Part shown: positions 51,701 to 63,700 of the stretch, piece by piece
How the letters are laid out: the number at the start of each line of letters is the position of its first letter
How positions within the stretch are numbered: the stretch's first letter is position 1
Assembly (NCBI GenBank): GCA_019186985.1
Contig: JABARQ010000023.1
Span: 1 to 64,000 of the forward strand
Direction of reading: 5' to 3'
From: Prosthecobacter sp.
Lineage (GTDB): Bacteria > Verrucomicrobiota > Verrucomicrobiia > Verrucomicrobiales > Verrucomicrobiaceae
DNA: 64,000 nt
Position numbers and translations under genes: made by a program
Notes under the pieces: model-generated
Seen by the model: the letters and a program-made list of their open reading frames with translations, nothing else
Database searches by the model: none
Told to the model about the DNA's origin: nothing

Positions 51701-54700
51701 GTGCTGAGGCTGAGGCTGTTGCCGGCCAGCCTGGTCAGGTTGGTGGCGCCCACCGTGAATTCCACGACGGAATGAGCGCCCACCGTGAGCGGCTGGTTGA
51801 TGGTGAGCAGTTCCGCGGAGGCACTGCTGGATGTCGGATCCCCGGGACGGAGGATGGCCTTGTTGCCAACAGCACCGGCCAGGGTGACCGCACCGCCGAT
51901 GGTTCCGGTGCCACCAAGCACGGCCCCGGCGTTGACCTGGACCGCACCCGAACCGGTGCCTGAACTTGTGGGAGCCGACGGCGTGTTCATCACCAGGAGC
52001 GTGCCCTGGTTGATGGTGATGCCGCCGGTGAAGGTGTTGTTGCCTGCCAGGGTCGCAACACCCGTCCCCTCCTTGATCAGGGTGAGCCTGTCCTTGGTTG
52101 CCCCCGTGCCGCCGTCGGCCTCAGAAATGACCCCGCTAAGACGCACGCCAAAGCCGGTGCTTGTCGAGGAGGTGAGATGCAGGTTCTGCAGCTCCTGGCC
52201 CGCCTGCACCAGGTTTTGCAAGGTCAGCACCCCTGTGTAGTCAACCACCCCGGAGGTCACCGAGGAAGCCGCACCCAGCGTCAGCTTCACCCCGCCGCCC
52301 TGGGTGTTGATGTCAATGCCATTGCCCAGGGTGACATCATCGTCACTGGCGAGAAGCGAGATATCGACATTCATGGCGTCCTCCACCCAATGGACGGCGG
52401 ACAGGTTCAGAGTCTGCGGTGTTCCCGTCACAAAGAAGGTCTTGCCGGCGGAACTGCCCGCCTGGACATGAACACGGGACCCGGAGATCATCTCCGCCAC
52501 GCTGTCCATGCTGGAATCACGGGCCAGGTTGATCCGGTTTTCGGAGCGGTCCAGGGTGTCCGTGGTGATCACGACGCGGTAGATGCCGTTGCGTTCAGGG
52601 TGCTCAGCTTCGTCCTTGACCAGAATCCTGGAGGAGAGTTTCGAGGCCTCCATGTAAAACACATCCTGGCCGGCAGCTTCGATGTTTACAGCCGTGCCGT
52701 TCAAAGTGGCGGAAACCCTGAAATTGGTGCCGGTGCTGTCCCTGACGAAATAGGGAACACCACCCTGGATGGGGTTGGGATTGATCGAGAAGTAGAAGAT
52801 GATTTCCGTGCCGTTCGCCAGATTGCCGGTGAAGCGGTTTGAGATGCTGTCGGCCGTTGTCGCCGTCAGCCCGTAATGCCTGCCGTCTATGGTGGCGTTC
52901 ACCCCCAGGAAAGCCCCGGGGCCGTTGGCAGTGACGTTTTCACCATCATGTTCAGGATCGAAGGAGCCCCCAAGCCGCGTGATCGATATCGCGGTCGCCC
53001 GGTCTACCGTCACCTCGCGGGGAACGGCATCGCCTAGCTCCACCGTTCCCAGGCCAAGCGCACCGCTCGCCCCGGCAAGCAGGGTGCCTGAACGCATGAT
53101 CACGGAGCCATTGACAGCCGCCCCGGGACCGTTGGTGACACCGGGCTGCGCCAGCGATGACCCAAAGGTGTTGGCGGCGTGCAGAAGACTGAGCACCCCT
53201 TGACCGACGAGACGGAAGCCGGCGTCACCGCTGACCAGCCCGCTGAGCTGCACCGTGGCCCCAGCCGCCGGCGAAAGGATCGTCGTTCCACCGAGCTGCA
53301 CCGCACCCCCGAGTGTGGTGTCGGCCGTGAACGCGATGCGCGAATAACCGCTGGCCTTGCTCATGACCACGAAGTCAATGTCACCAGCCGTGACATTGTA
53401 GTAGGCCACCGCTGGCAGGCCGTCGGTCATCATCAGGTTGGTGGCCCTGCCCACATCCTGAAGGGAAACCAGGGTTGCAGGGCTGCTCCAGGTGCTGCCG
53501 GCGGTGTCGGCGGCCGCTGCAAATTTCAGGTCGCCATTGGCGGCGTCGTAGTAACTGACCGCAGGCAGGGCGGCCCCGGAGCCTGTCAGCCCCGTCACGA
53601 TGGCGAGCGAGGGGAAGGCCCCCACATTCGCAGAGGGGTCAATGATGACGGGGGCCGACCAGGCTGGAGTAAGCACCAGCTCGCTGACCTTGATGTTGGT
53701 GAAGAGTTCGAAGGTGTCAGGATCACGCAGGTTGTGGCTGAAGCCCGCGACATTCGAGGCCCGCACATACTTCAGGTTCTGGCTGACCTTGTCCTGATAG
53801 GCGATCGCCGGAATGCCCTGCACGATGCCGAAGCTCAGGTGATCGTCCACCCTGCCAGCGGTGCCAGGGACCACGATGGAGGGGAACCAGTTTGTGAGAG
53901 GGGCGGTGAGGGCGTTGGCATTCACGTTCAGGGCCAGGCTGTAACGGATCGAGGAGGTGGTCGCGTCCGTGAACACAATCGCCGGCGTGCCGATGTTGGC
54001 GACGTTGGCGACATTGCCGGTGCCTGTGACAAAGACGGTGTCATCCCCGGTGTCCTGGTTGCCCTGGTCGTTCTTGGAGAAAAGGTCACCGCCGATGTTG
54101 GACATGCCCAGGGAGATGGCGGCCCCCAGGTCACCGCCGGCCTCGACAAGCTCTGGGTTCGGCCAGTTCACGCCGTTGGCGTCGGTTGAGCGCACATAAT
54201 AGACATCCTTGTTTGCCACATCCTGGAAGGCGATGGCCGGTGCGCCATTGATGAAGGCAAGGGAGGATGCACGGCCCCAGTCAATGGCCCTGCGGGCGTT
54301 GAACCCCGAGTCTGCGGTGCCCGAAGCCTGGAGTCTTCCGACCATCTGGTGCCCCTGGCCGCCGACCTGGGTGAAAAGGCCTCCAATGACGATCTTGCCG
54401 TCGGCCAGGGTCGTCATGTCCCGCACTTCATAATCGGGGTCTGGATTGAACGACGCATCCACCTCGCCATCGGGCTGCAGCCTTGCTGAAAAGTTGCGCT
54501 GGTAGTCGCCAACCTGGGTGAACACACCGGCCAGCAGCACGGAACCATCCGTCTGCAGGTACATGTCGCGCACCTCGTTGTTGACCTCCTGGGCAAAGGT
54601 CTCATCCACAGTGCCGTCATTGTTCAGACGTGCCAGGCGAGTGCGGGCAATGTTTCCACCCGAGAGGGCCGTGAAGGCGCCGCCAACAAGGAACTTGCCG

Positions 54701-57700
54701 CTGGAAAGGCCGATGATGTCATAGACGACGTTGTTGGCGTCCGGATTGAAGGCGAGAACTGAAGAGCCGTTTGCGGCGATACGGGCCAGACGGTTGCGGT
54801 TTCCATCCCCTCTCACGCTGGTGAAGGATCCCCCGATGACGTAGCTGCTGACGACACCGCCGACCTCCTCCGGAAGTATGGCCCTGACCTCGTTGTTGCG
54901 GATGTCCGGGCTGACAAAACTGGTGTCCAGCACACCGTTTGAATTGAGGCGGGCGAGGCGGGTGCGCCCAACGCCGGAAATCGCCGTGAAGCTGCCGCCC
55001 ACCATGATTTTGCCGTCGCTCTGTTTGAGCAGCACACGGACATCACCGTTGGCATTCGGGTCCAGGGCCAGGTCCAGTGAACCATCGGCATTCAGGCGGG
55101 CGAGACGGTTGCGGGTGGTGTTCGTGTTGTTTTCATCCGCCGTCTTGTTCTGACGGAGGGTGGTGAAGGTGCCGCCGATGAGAATCTTGTCATCCGGCAG
55201 CACCAGGATGCTGCGCACTTCGCCGTTCATGATGTAGGCCTTGAAGGTGGTGTCCACCGATCCGTCCTGGTTCAGACGCACAAGGCGGCTGCGCACATGA
55301 TACTCCGGATTGTTCGGATCATAGCCGGCATCGGTCGCTTTGGGGGCGGGCTTGGTGGGCTGTCCGTCAAAACGGGTGAACGAACCACCCACAAGCACCT
55401 TGCCATCCGGCTGGACGGCGACGGCCAGGACGGGAACGGAGGTGCCGAGCAAGGCGACCGGTGTGCCCCAGGAAACCCCCTGGGCATCGTTGCAACGGCT
55501 GTAGAGCAGCATGCCCGCCGTCTCGTCATAGAAGGTGACGGCAGGGTTGCCGTTGATGATGGAAAGGGACGGATGGCGTCCCGTCACTCCGCGGCTTGCC
55601 ACCGTCACAGGAACCCCCCAGGCCGTGCCGCGGGCATCCAGGGCACGAACGAACTTGAGATCCTGGGTGGTGGCATCGTAGTAGGCCACCGCAGGATAGC
55701 CGCTGACAACTACAGCGGACATTTCCTGCCCGACATCCGTCGTCGTCTGGCTGCTCTCCACCTTGCCACCCTTTTTCCAGGGCCCCGCAGATGCGTTGAC
55801 CGAACCCACCTGGATGCTGTTGCCGATCGTGCCTCCTTCGACAATCAGGTCAATCCCCGCCTCGGGGGAGGTGTTGGTGAGACTGGTGCCAAGCAGCACG
55901 CTTCCGACAGCCTGACCGAAAACATTCGGAACGTTTGCGGCGACAAGCAGTCCTTCGGCGATCTCGATGCCTCCGGCGTGGTCGTTGGACACCCCAAGCC
56001 TGAGGGTGCCGAGGCCGAACTTGATCAGCCGTCCCAGGCCTGAAAGCGCCCCACCCAGCTCCGCTTCGACAGCAATCGGACTGTCCTGAACACGCACCGC
56101 CTGACTGAAGGAGCCGAGGTCGATGGGGTTGGCGAACGTCAGCTTGTGAGTGGCGTCATGACTGCCGAGGATAAGCGAGGCTCCATCCGGAACAAAGCCG
56201 TTGTTGCCAAAGCGCAGCGGTTCGGAAACCGGCGCACCACCAATGTTGACAACCCGGTCAGCTCCATAGGCCGCGAAGCCGCCGCTGCCCGTGAACTGAA
56301 TCTGATGAACACCTGTGCCCAGGCTGCGCTGGAAGTCCGACAGGCCCAGTCCTATGACACCTCCGTTGACAATGAGCGAACTCGTTCCGCCGGAGGCACC
56401 GATGCCACCCGGAACTGCATTGGCCGAATCCAGCCTCAGCACGCCGCCGTGGACATACGTGTTGCCAGAATAGGTGTTGGTGCCGGACAGGACCGTGGTT
56501 CCAATGCCTGTCTGGATGAAGTTAACCACATCCTTGAAGGTGTAGACCTGGTTCGTCTGGTTGCTCAAGGCGGGCTGGCTCAGGATGAGCCGACTATAAA
56601 CAATTTCAACCGAGGTCACCGTCGTCCCAGGCTGGATGCCCGGACCCGAAACCTCCATGCCGGGACGAACCATCAGGAAAAAGTCCAGGTCTACGCCGCC
56701 GGCCACCTTCATGTCCACTTCACCTGCCTTCAGGCTGCCTTTACCGGCGGTTGGATTCGAGCTGGGTGCGGCTAGGATCTGCCGGTCCACAATGCCAGCA
56801 CCAATGGTGAACGGCGCAGAAGTGTTGTAGTTGTGAAGGATAAGGTCGCTGTTGACGGCGTTCTGAGCCCCGCCGGTTAGGCTGCCAGGCCCGATGATGC
56901 TCTTGATTGCATCCTGGACAGCGCTGGTCACGAGGATCGCACCGTCTACCAGTTCCACCGTCTGTCCGGCGTTAATCGAGACACTGCCATCCACCCGCGA
57001 TGCATAACGAAGGACATTGACGTAACGGTTGCCGGTAACTGTGCCATTGAAGCTAAGGTCAAACTGCTCACTGGGGCTGGTGTTCCTGGCACTGCTGCGT
57101 GCAGTCTTCCAGTCGTCTGGATTCGATAGATAAGAGTCCGGATTATAGCGCGCTTCGGCAGAGATAATCGCCCCCGTCAACGAGTTGACCGTCGCAAAAT
57201 GATTGACTCCTTCAGTCAGGCTGTTGGTCGCCTGATAGGTGGCCCAGGGAAGGATGCGCTGACGGAGGAAAGTATCGAGCATTAGGAAGATATTGGCCGC
57301 ACCCCCGCCCTCCTCAGGGTTCTCAACAAAGTGGACGGTACCGCCTGCATAGCGAAGCACGTCCGTCAGCTCCTCCTGTCCCATGAGATTCAGGGTCATG
57401 CTGCGGGCGGGTGTGAGGTCGACCAGATTGTTGGGATCATAGCCGGCCACGCTCGTGGCGATGACCTTGGAGGCTCCAGCCTCGACCACCATCTGGGTGC
57501 CAAGAGTCTGGGTGACGTTGCCTTCAGGCGCTCCCCTGGCCTCCAGGACACCGCCTGAGAGAACCAGCTGGGTGAGGCTGCCCGTGGCAAAGTTACTGGG
57601 GGAGAAGGTGGCCGGAGCAGGGTTGGAATCGACGGCCTGCAGAAGCAGCTTGCCCTGCATGACACGAATGGCCGCCAGGTTGGCGTTGCCATTGAGGATA

Positions 57701-60700
57701 AGCGTGCCAGGGCCGTCCTTCTCCAGCCGGTCCTGGCCGGAGGCAATGGCACCCGAGAAGGTGACCTCGGTCTTTTCATGCCCGATGTTCAGCCTGGCAA
57801 AATCCGCCACAGTGAAGCCGCGGTTGGTCTGGTTGCTGTCCCCCACATACTGCAGGGTTCCACCGTTGAAAACCAGGTTTGCAGAGGCCGCCGAGGAGGC
57901 TCCAAGACTGCCGACAACACTGCCGTCGGTCAGCTTCCCGGCACGGATGGTTCCGTCGGCGATGAAAGTCACACCCGTATAATCGCTTACCCCGTTGAGG
58001 GCGACCACCCCGGAGCCGAGCTTCTCAAGCCCGATGCTTGGGGTGAATGTCACCGTCCTCTTGTCTCCGGTGTAGAAATGGTTGGTACTGACCTCAATGT
58101 CACTCTCGTTGTAGATGAAGGTGATGGTCGAGCCAAAAGGGATGCCAGGTCCGCGAACCGGCATGCCGATGTAAAGGTCTGTCGTGGTGACCATGCTCAC
58201 GGGGTTGCCCCCTCCGGAGGGCTTGACCATGCCGATGACCCGGCGGCGATAGGTGTCCGTGGTGCTGGCGCGACGTGTGGTGCTGCCAGCTCCGAGAGTT
58301 CCACCGCTGAAGGTGTAATCCGCCCTGCGATAGTTGCCGTCGTGATCACGGCTGAGCCTGATGGCGTGACCGTCAAGAATTTCCTCAATGGTGGTCGGAT
58401 TGACCACTCCGGCTCCAGTCACCGTCATGCCCACCTCCAGCCCGGCGGTGCCGGTCGCGTTGGTCGCGGAAAGATTGCTGATGCCCGCGATGATCCTTCG
58501 GCCTGGATTGCTATAGACGCCCTGGCGGACAATAGTCTGGCTGCTGTCAGGGCTGGTAAAGGTGTAGTTGATGGCGCCGCGGTAGGTGTTGTCCGTGTTG
58601 CGGTCCAGGATGATCTTGCCACCGGCAGCATCCACCTGGTCAATCACGGAGCCGGAGGTGATGCCGGTTCCGGAAACCGTCCATCCAGGCTGCAGGTCCG
58701 AAAGGTCGGTGAGGTAGATGTACCTGCGAAGGTCCGCCGTCAGATAGCCCGAACGCTGGAAGGCCGCCCGATCCGTGATGCTGTTGTTGATGACCAGGGA
58801 CCCAAACTTGTTATGCTGCTGAAGGATGAAGTTCTGAAGGTTGCCCTGGTTCTCCGTGGTCAGGCGTCCTGTGCCTGTGATGGTGGAGTCATTGCCTCCG
58901 ACGGTGGGTGAAACCAGGATGCCGCCGCTGCGGATGGAATGAACACCGTTGAACAGCAGCGAGACAGTGGCATCGATCTGGCTGGCAAACCTCACTGAGA
59001 AGGTGTTGCGCTGGGCGGCCAAGTTCAGGTCCCCGACGATGTTGCTGTTGATGTTGGAATCCCATCCCGTGCCATAGCTGTCGTAAGGCATGATGAAGCC
59101 GTCATTGAGGGTGGTGGAGTTGCCGGGCAGACCGGCGTTCTTCGCCCAGCCAAGATCCTGGCGTCCGTCGTCGAAGGTGCCGTTGGCCAGGGCGGTGGGG
59201 GCCCCGTAGCTTCCATTGTCGGCGATGCGGGTGTAGTCCGGATAAAGGGTGCCGCTGGGCAGCGAGGGCGAGAGCTGGGCCTTGAGGATGTCGGATACCG
59301 GAAGCCCCCCGACGTTGTCCCCGCTGACGAAGGCGACGAGGTCATTGGTGGTGTTGAAGTCGTTGGTGGTGAAAACGGTGTAGATGTAAGGATCACCGAG
59401 GGTGCCCTGCCCTGTCAGCGTCGAGGTGATCGGCCCTGTTGTGTTGCCATGCTGGACGGCAACCCGGACGCGGTCATTGCCGTCGGAACCCGGGAAGAAG
59501 TCCTGGTTGACGCTGAAGGTGAGTGCAGCGGGTCCGGCACGACGTTCCGCCCCCTGGGTATGGATGACGTGGGCGCCGCTGCCATTGGTGGTGATGTTCA
59601 CCGGCTGTCCGTTGGGAGCCGTGCTCAGGCGGAAGCCAAGGCTTTCAGCACGCACCACATAATAGTCCGTGTCCGGCAGCAGCCCCTGGGGGAGGATGCC
59701 ATAGGACTTGACCCTCACCCTCACCCCGTTGGCCAGGCCATTGCCTTCAGCCGTGGTGAAGAGATCCTGGGCGGCGTTGGCCTGGAAGCCTTGTTCAACC
59801 GCCATGGTGATCGTACCGCTGCCAGCGGAGGTCAGGTCGACCCTGGGAGAGCCGGCGCTCATGCTTGTCGCAAGCAGGAGCCGTCGGTTGGCGCCGTTGC
59901 AGTCCACCGCAAAATAAGGCGTGTCTGGCATCAGCCCGCCTGGAAGGTCGCCCGTGGAACTGAAACGAACGACGCTGCCCCTTGTCACGACATGATTGAC
60001 GGCGGTGAGCACCTGGTTCGTGACAGGGTCCACCGTCACATCATAGCTGCGCTCGGTGGAACCAGGGATGACCCAGTAGGCGTTGACGATCGCATCACGA
60101 ATGATCGCCCAGGCCCCCAGGATGCCGGCCGAGCCGAGGATGCCGTTGCTGTTGTTGGCCTGGTCAACCTTCGCAATCCTGCCGCCGTCGACATAAAGCG
60201 TGCTGCCCGTGCTGCGGATGAGGTTGTTGAGCCGGATGGTGCCCGCCCCTGATTCACGAAAGATCTTGCTAGCCCCAGCCTCAAGCACGGTCTGTGCGAC
60301 TACCTCCTCATGAGAGCCTCCCCTGAGGATCAGGGTGCCCCCGCGACGGGAGCCGCCCAGGCGAAGGTTGGCGGTGTCCGACAGTTTCGAGGAGTTGTTC
60401 AGCCCATAGTCAAGGATGAGGGTGCCGGCGCGCACGGCCCACTCACGGTTGTTGCTGGCCACCGTGCTGGGGGTGAGCATCTCCCCGCTGAAGATGAGGG
60501 TGCCCTCACCCTCCTGGTTCAGGCCGTGATAACCCAGCAGGTTGCCACCCAGGTTCAGGACGCCGTTGGCACCGACGGTGATTCTCGCTGGCGCGTTGGT
60601 GAACAGGTCGCCCGCCCAGGAGGATGTGGCATTGGCTGGCACGGACACAAAGCCTCCTTCAAAAAGGATGTCCTCCGTCGCCAGGTACTTCACATTGTTA

Positions 60701-63700
60701 AGCTCAAGCGTGCCGGAGACCAGGTTCACACCCGCACCGCTGTTGCCGCGGGCGTCGGTCACATAATATAGCGTGTCCGGCGTCCCTTCAGAGATCGGCG
60801 TGACCAGGTTCGTACCTTCCGGATCCGTGGCGATTTGAAAGGTGCCTCCGCTGGAGTTGACCACATAGTAAGTGGTGTTTGTCAGGAGGCCTCCCGGCAG
60901 CACGGGAGTCACCCCCGGAATGGACTTCGTGTTGAAGGTGACCTTCGATCCGTTGGGAAGCAGTCCGGTGAAGCGGTTGCCTGAGGAGCTGTAGCTGGTG
61001 GACCGGTAATTGTCGATCTTCGCCGCCACCTTCACATTGACCCCGACGCTGGTGAGCGTGATGGCGGTGCCGCCAGGCGTGGCAGCCACCTTGAACGTGC
61101 TGCCCGTGGACTCCACCACATAGTATTGCGTGTCCGGACGAAGACCGGCAGGAAGGGTGGTGGCGGCAAAAAGCGGAAAGCTGACGGGGGTTCCATCCGG
61201 ATAGTTGCCCGTAAAGGTTGAGCCGGACACTGTCGTGGCCGCCCCGACGGTTCCCAGCGCATCGTTCTTGGTGATGGCCAGGGTGCCGTTCTGGACGGTT
61301 GTCAGACCGGAATACGGGGCCGCCTTGGAAAGCAGCCAGCGACCCGTGCCCGCCTTGAAGATGCTCGAGGGCTCGGAGGGCGACTTGTCACCCAGCTCGA
61401 TCTGGAAACGGTTGTCCCCAACGCCAGTTCCGGAAAGGGTCAGCGTGCGGGGACCTGAATCCTTGAAGGCGATCGGGGTCGTGATGGAGGATGTTCCGGC
61501 TACAATGTCCCTGAACTCGGTGCCGAGGGTCACGGTGGCGGCACGGATCGTTCCGTTGGCGGCAACCGTCGCACCGTTGGGACCGGTTCCCATGGTGAAA
61601 GAGCGGTTGGTCGACTGTGCCACCGACGGTGCAACAATCAGCGTTCCCTTATCAATGAGCAGAAGTGACGGATCATCTGCTTCAACCCTTCCGAGCACAG
61701 AGCTCGTTTCAAAAACACGCCCCAGGGAAGCCACCTCCACCGCCCCCGCCTGGATTTCCAGGCCGCCGCTGAAGGTGCTGCTGGAATTGTTCAGCCGAAG
61801 CGTTCCCGGACCTTGCTTGACCAGCTTCAGGGCAGCCAGATTGCCGCCGACGGTGAACCCATCATTGAGAACTCCGTTATAAACCTGATTGATATCCAGG
61901 TTGAAGAACACGGATGTCGCGCCGCTGATGGAGTCAGGTGCATCCGTGTTGCTGATGACCGAGCCTTGGACGCTGTTGATTCTCCTGATGGTCTGGCTGA
62001 TGCCCATGAGATTGACGGAGGTGCCGCCAATGTCCAGGATCAACCCGCCTGTCCCCCATGCCTGGGCCGAAGCAAGCCTGAGGGTGCCAGAATTCATGAC
62101 CAGCGGCTCAGTGAAGTTGGAGTCACCACGCCAGGTGTTGCTTCCCAGGATGGTGATGTCTCCAATGAGCGCCCGGATGGGGGCCGTGAAGTCATTGTTG
62201 CCCTCCAGGACGAACCTGCCCCCCTCGCTGAAGATGCCGCCGATGCTGTTGTTACCGCGAACCACCATCAGGCCTTCGAAACTGCCCTCCGTCTTGATGC
62301 CGGCACGGTAGGTGTTGGTGCTGGACGGCGTGCCCAGGATGATGCTGTTGGTCTGCCTTGGATTGAGCCCGGTGTTGGCAAGAACCGCCAGTTCAAGCAC
62401 GCCGATGGCGTTGATCGGGTTGGCGATGGTGAAGTTGATCTGCGGCACGGAAGCCCCGCCGTCATTGTTGTTGTTAGGAATGGCGGTGCCGATCTCGATG
62501 CGCCCGCCGCCCGCCCCGATGGTCAGCCCCGTCTTGCCGTCATTGAGGCTCAGGTTATAATCCTCAACCGGCGGTGTGCCTGTGGTGACATGCGTGATCC
62601 GCAGCGTGCCTCCGTTAATCTGGATCTTGTCCGGAACAAAGGCTTCTGGCTCCTGGCCCAGCGAACTCAGGATGGACAGCTGCACGATGCCGTTGTTGAT
62701 GTAGGTCTTGCCGGTGTAGTTGTTGGTACCGCCCATGATCAGCAGGCCAGCGCCCGATTTCGCAAGGCTGACCGAACCTCCGGAAAAGCGCAGCTGGGAG
62801 CTGGTGGGCAGCGCGCCGACAAGCGGAACGCTGATAGTGACCTGGTTGTTGTTGGTGTTGATGCCCAGGATCCTGGTTCCTTGGGCGACACTTGGCGCAG
62901 CAGCCCCGAGGCCGGTAATTTCCATGCCCACGGTCAGGCCGATAACGTTGTTCATGGTCACGACACTTGAACCCGCCGACACAGCGCCGTTGGTTACGAT
63001 GTCCGCGAGGAAATCAGTGACCACGGTGCCCAGGGTAAGCTGGGTGGAGTTGATGATGTTCAGCACCGCTGAATCATTCTTACCCGCCCCGACGGTCAGC
63101 GCCCCACCGCCTGAGATGGTTGCCGTACCGGTGTGAACAAGCAATCCGCCGGACTCAATGCTCAGACGCCTGCCGCTCATGTTCAGCGTCTGCCCCTGCA
63201 TGTTCAACGAGTTGATGACACGGTTGTCTGACAGCGTCCTGGCCGCCTGCATCTTGACGTTGTTGCTGGTGCCCCAGCCCGTCTGGTCTCCTGTGTTGTA
63301 ACCGCTGGCAGCCAGGCGCTTAACGCCGTCCTGGCCGTCAGCGACATTGGTATCATAGGTGGCCCACTCATTGTCAATGGTCGCCCACCCTCCCAGGATG
63401 CCATCATCAAGCACCGGGGTCTGGCTGAAGAGAATGCGGTTGCGGTTGATCGCGGCGGTGCTGCCGCCCTCACCAATCGAATTAACCACTGTGGTAATGG
63501 ATCCACCGTCGTTCTGCCGGCCCAGGAAGTCGATGGTTGCCCCAGGTTCAACCTTCAGGGAGTCGAAGGTCAGCGTGCTGGTGCCCGAAGTGCCGGCTCG
63601 ATAGGTCTGCAGCTGGAGCTGACCCTGGCTGAGCAGCAGCTGTCCCACGGTCTCCGCGAAGGTGCTGTTGACCATGTTGTTGTGGAAGGTGAAAAGCCCT

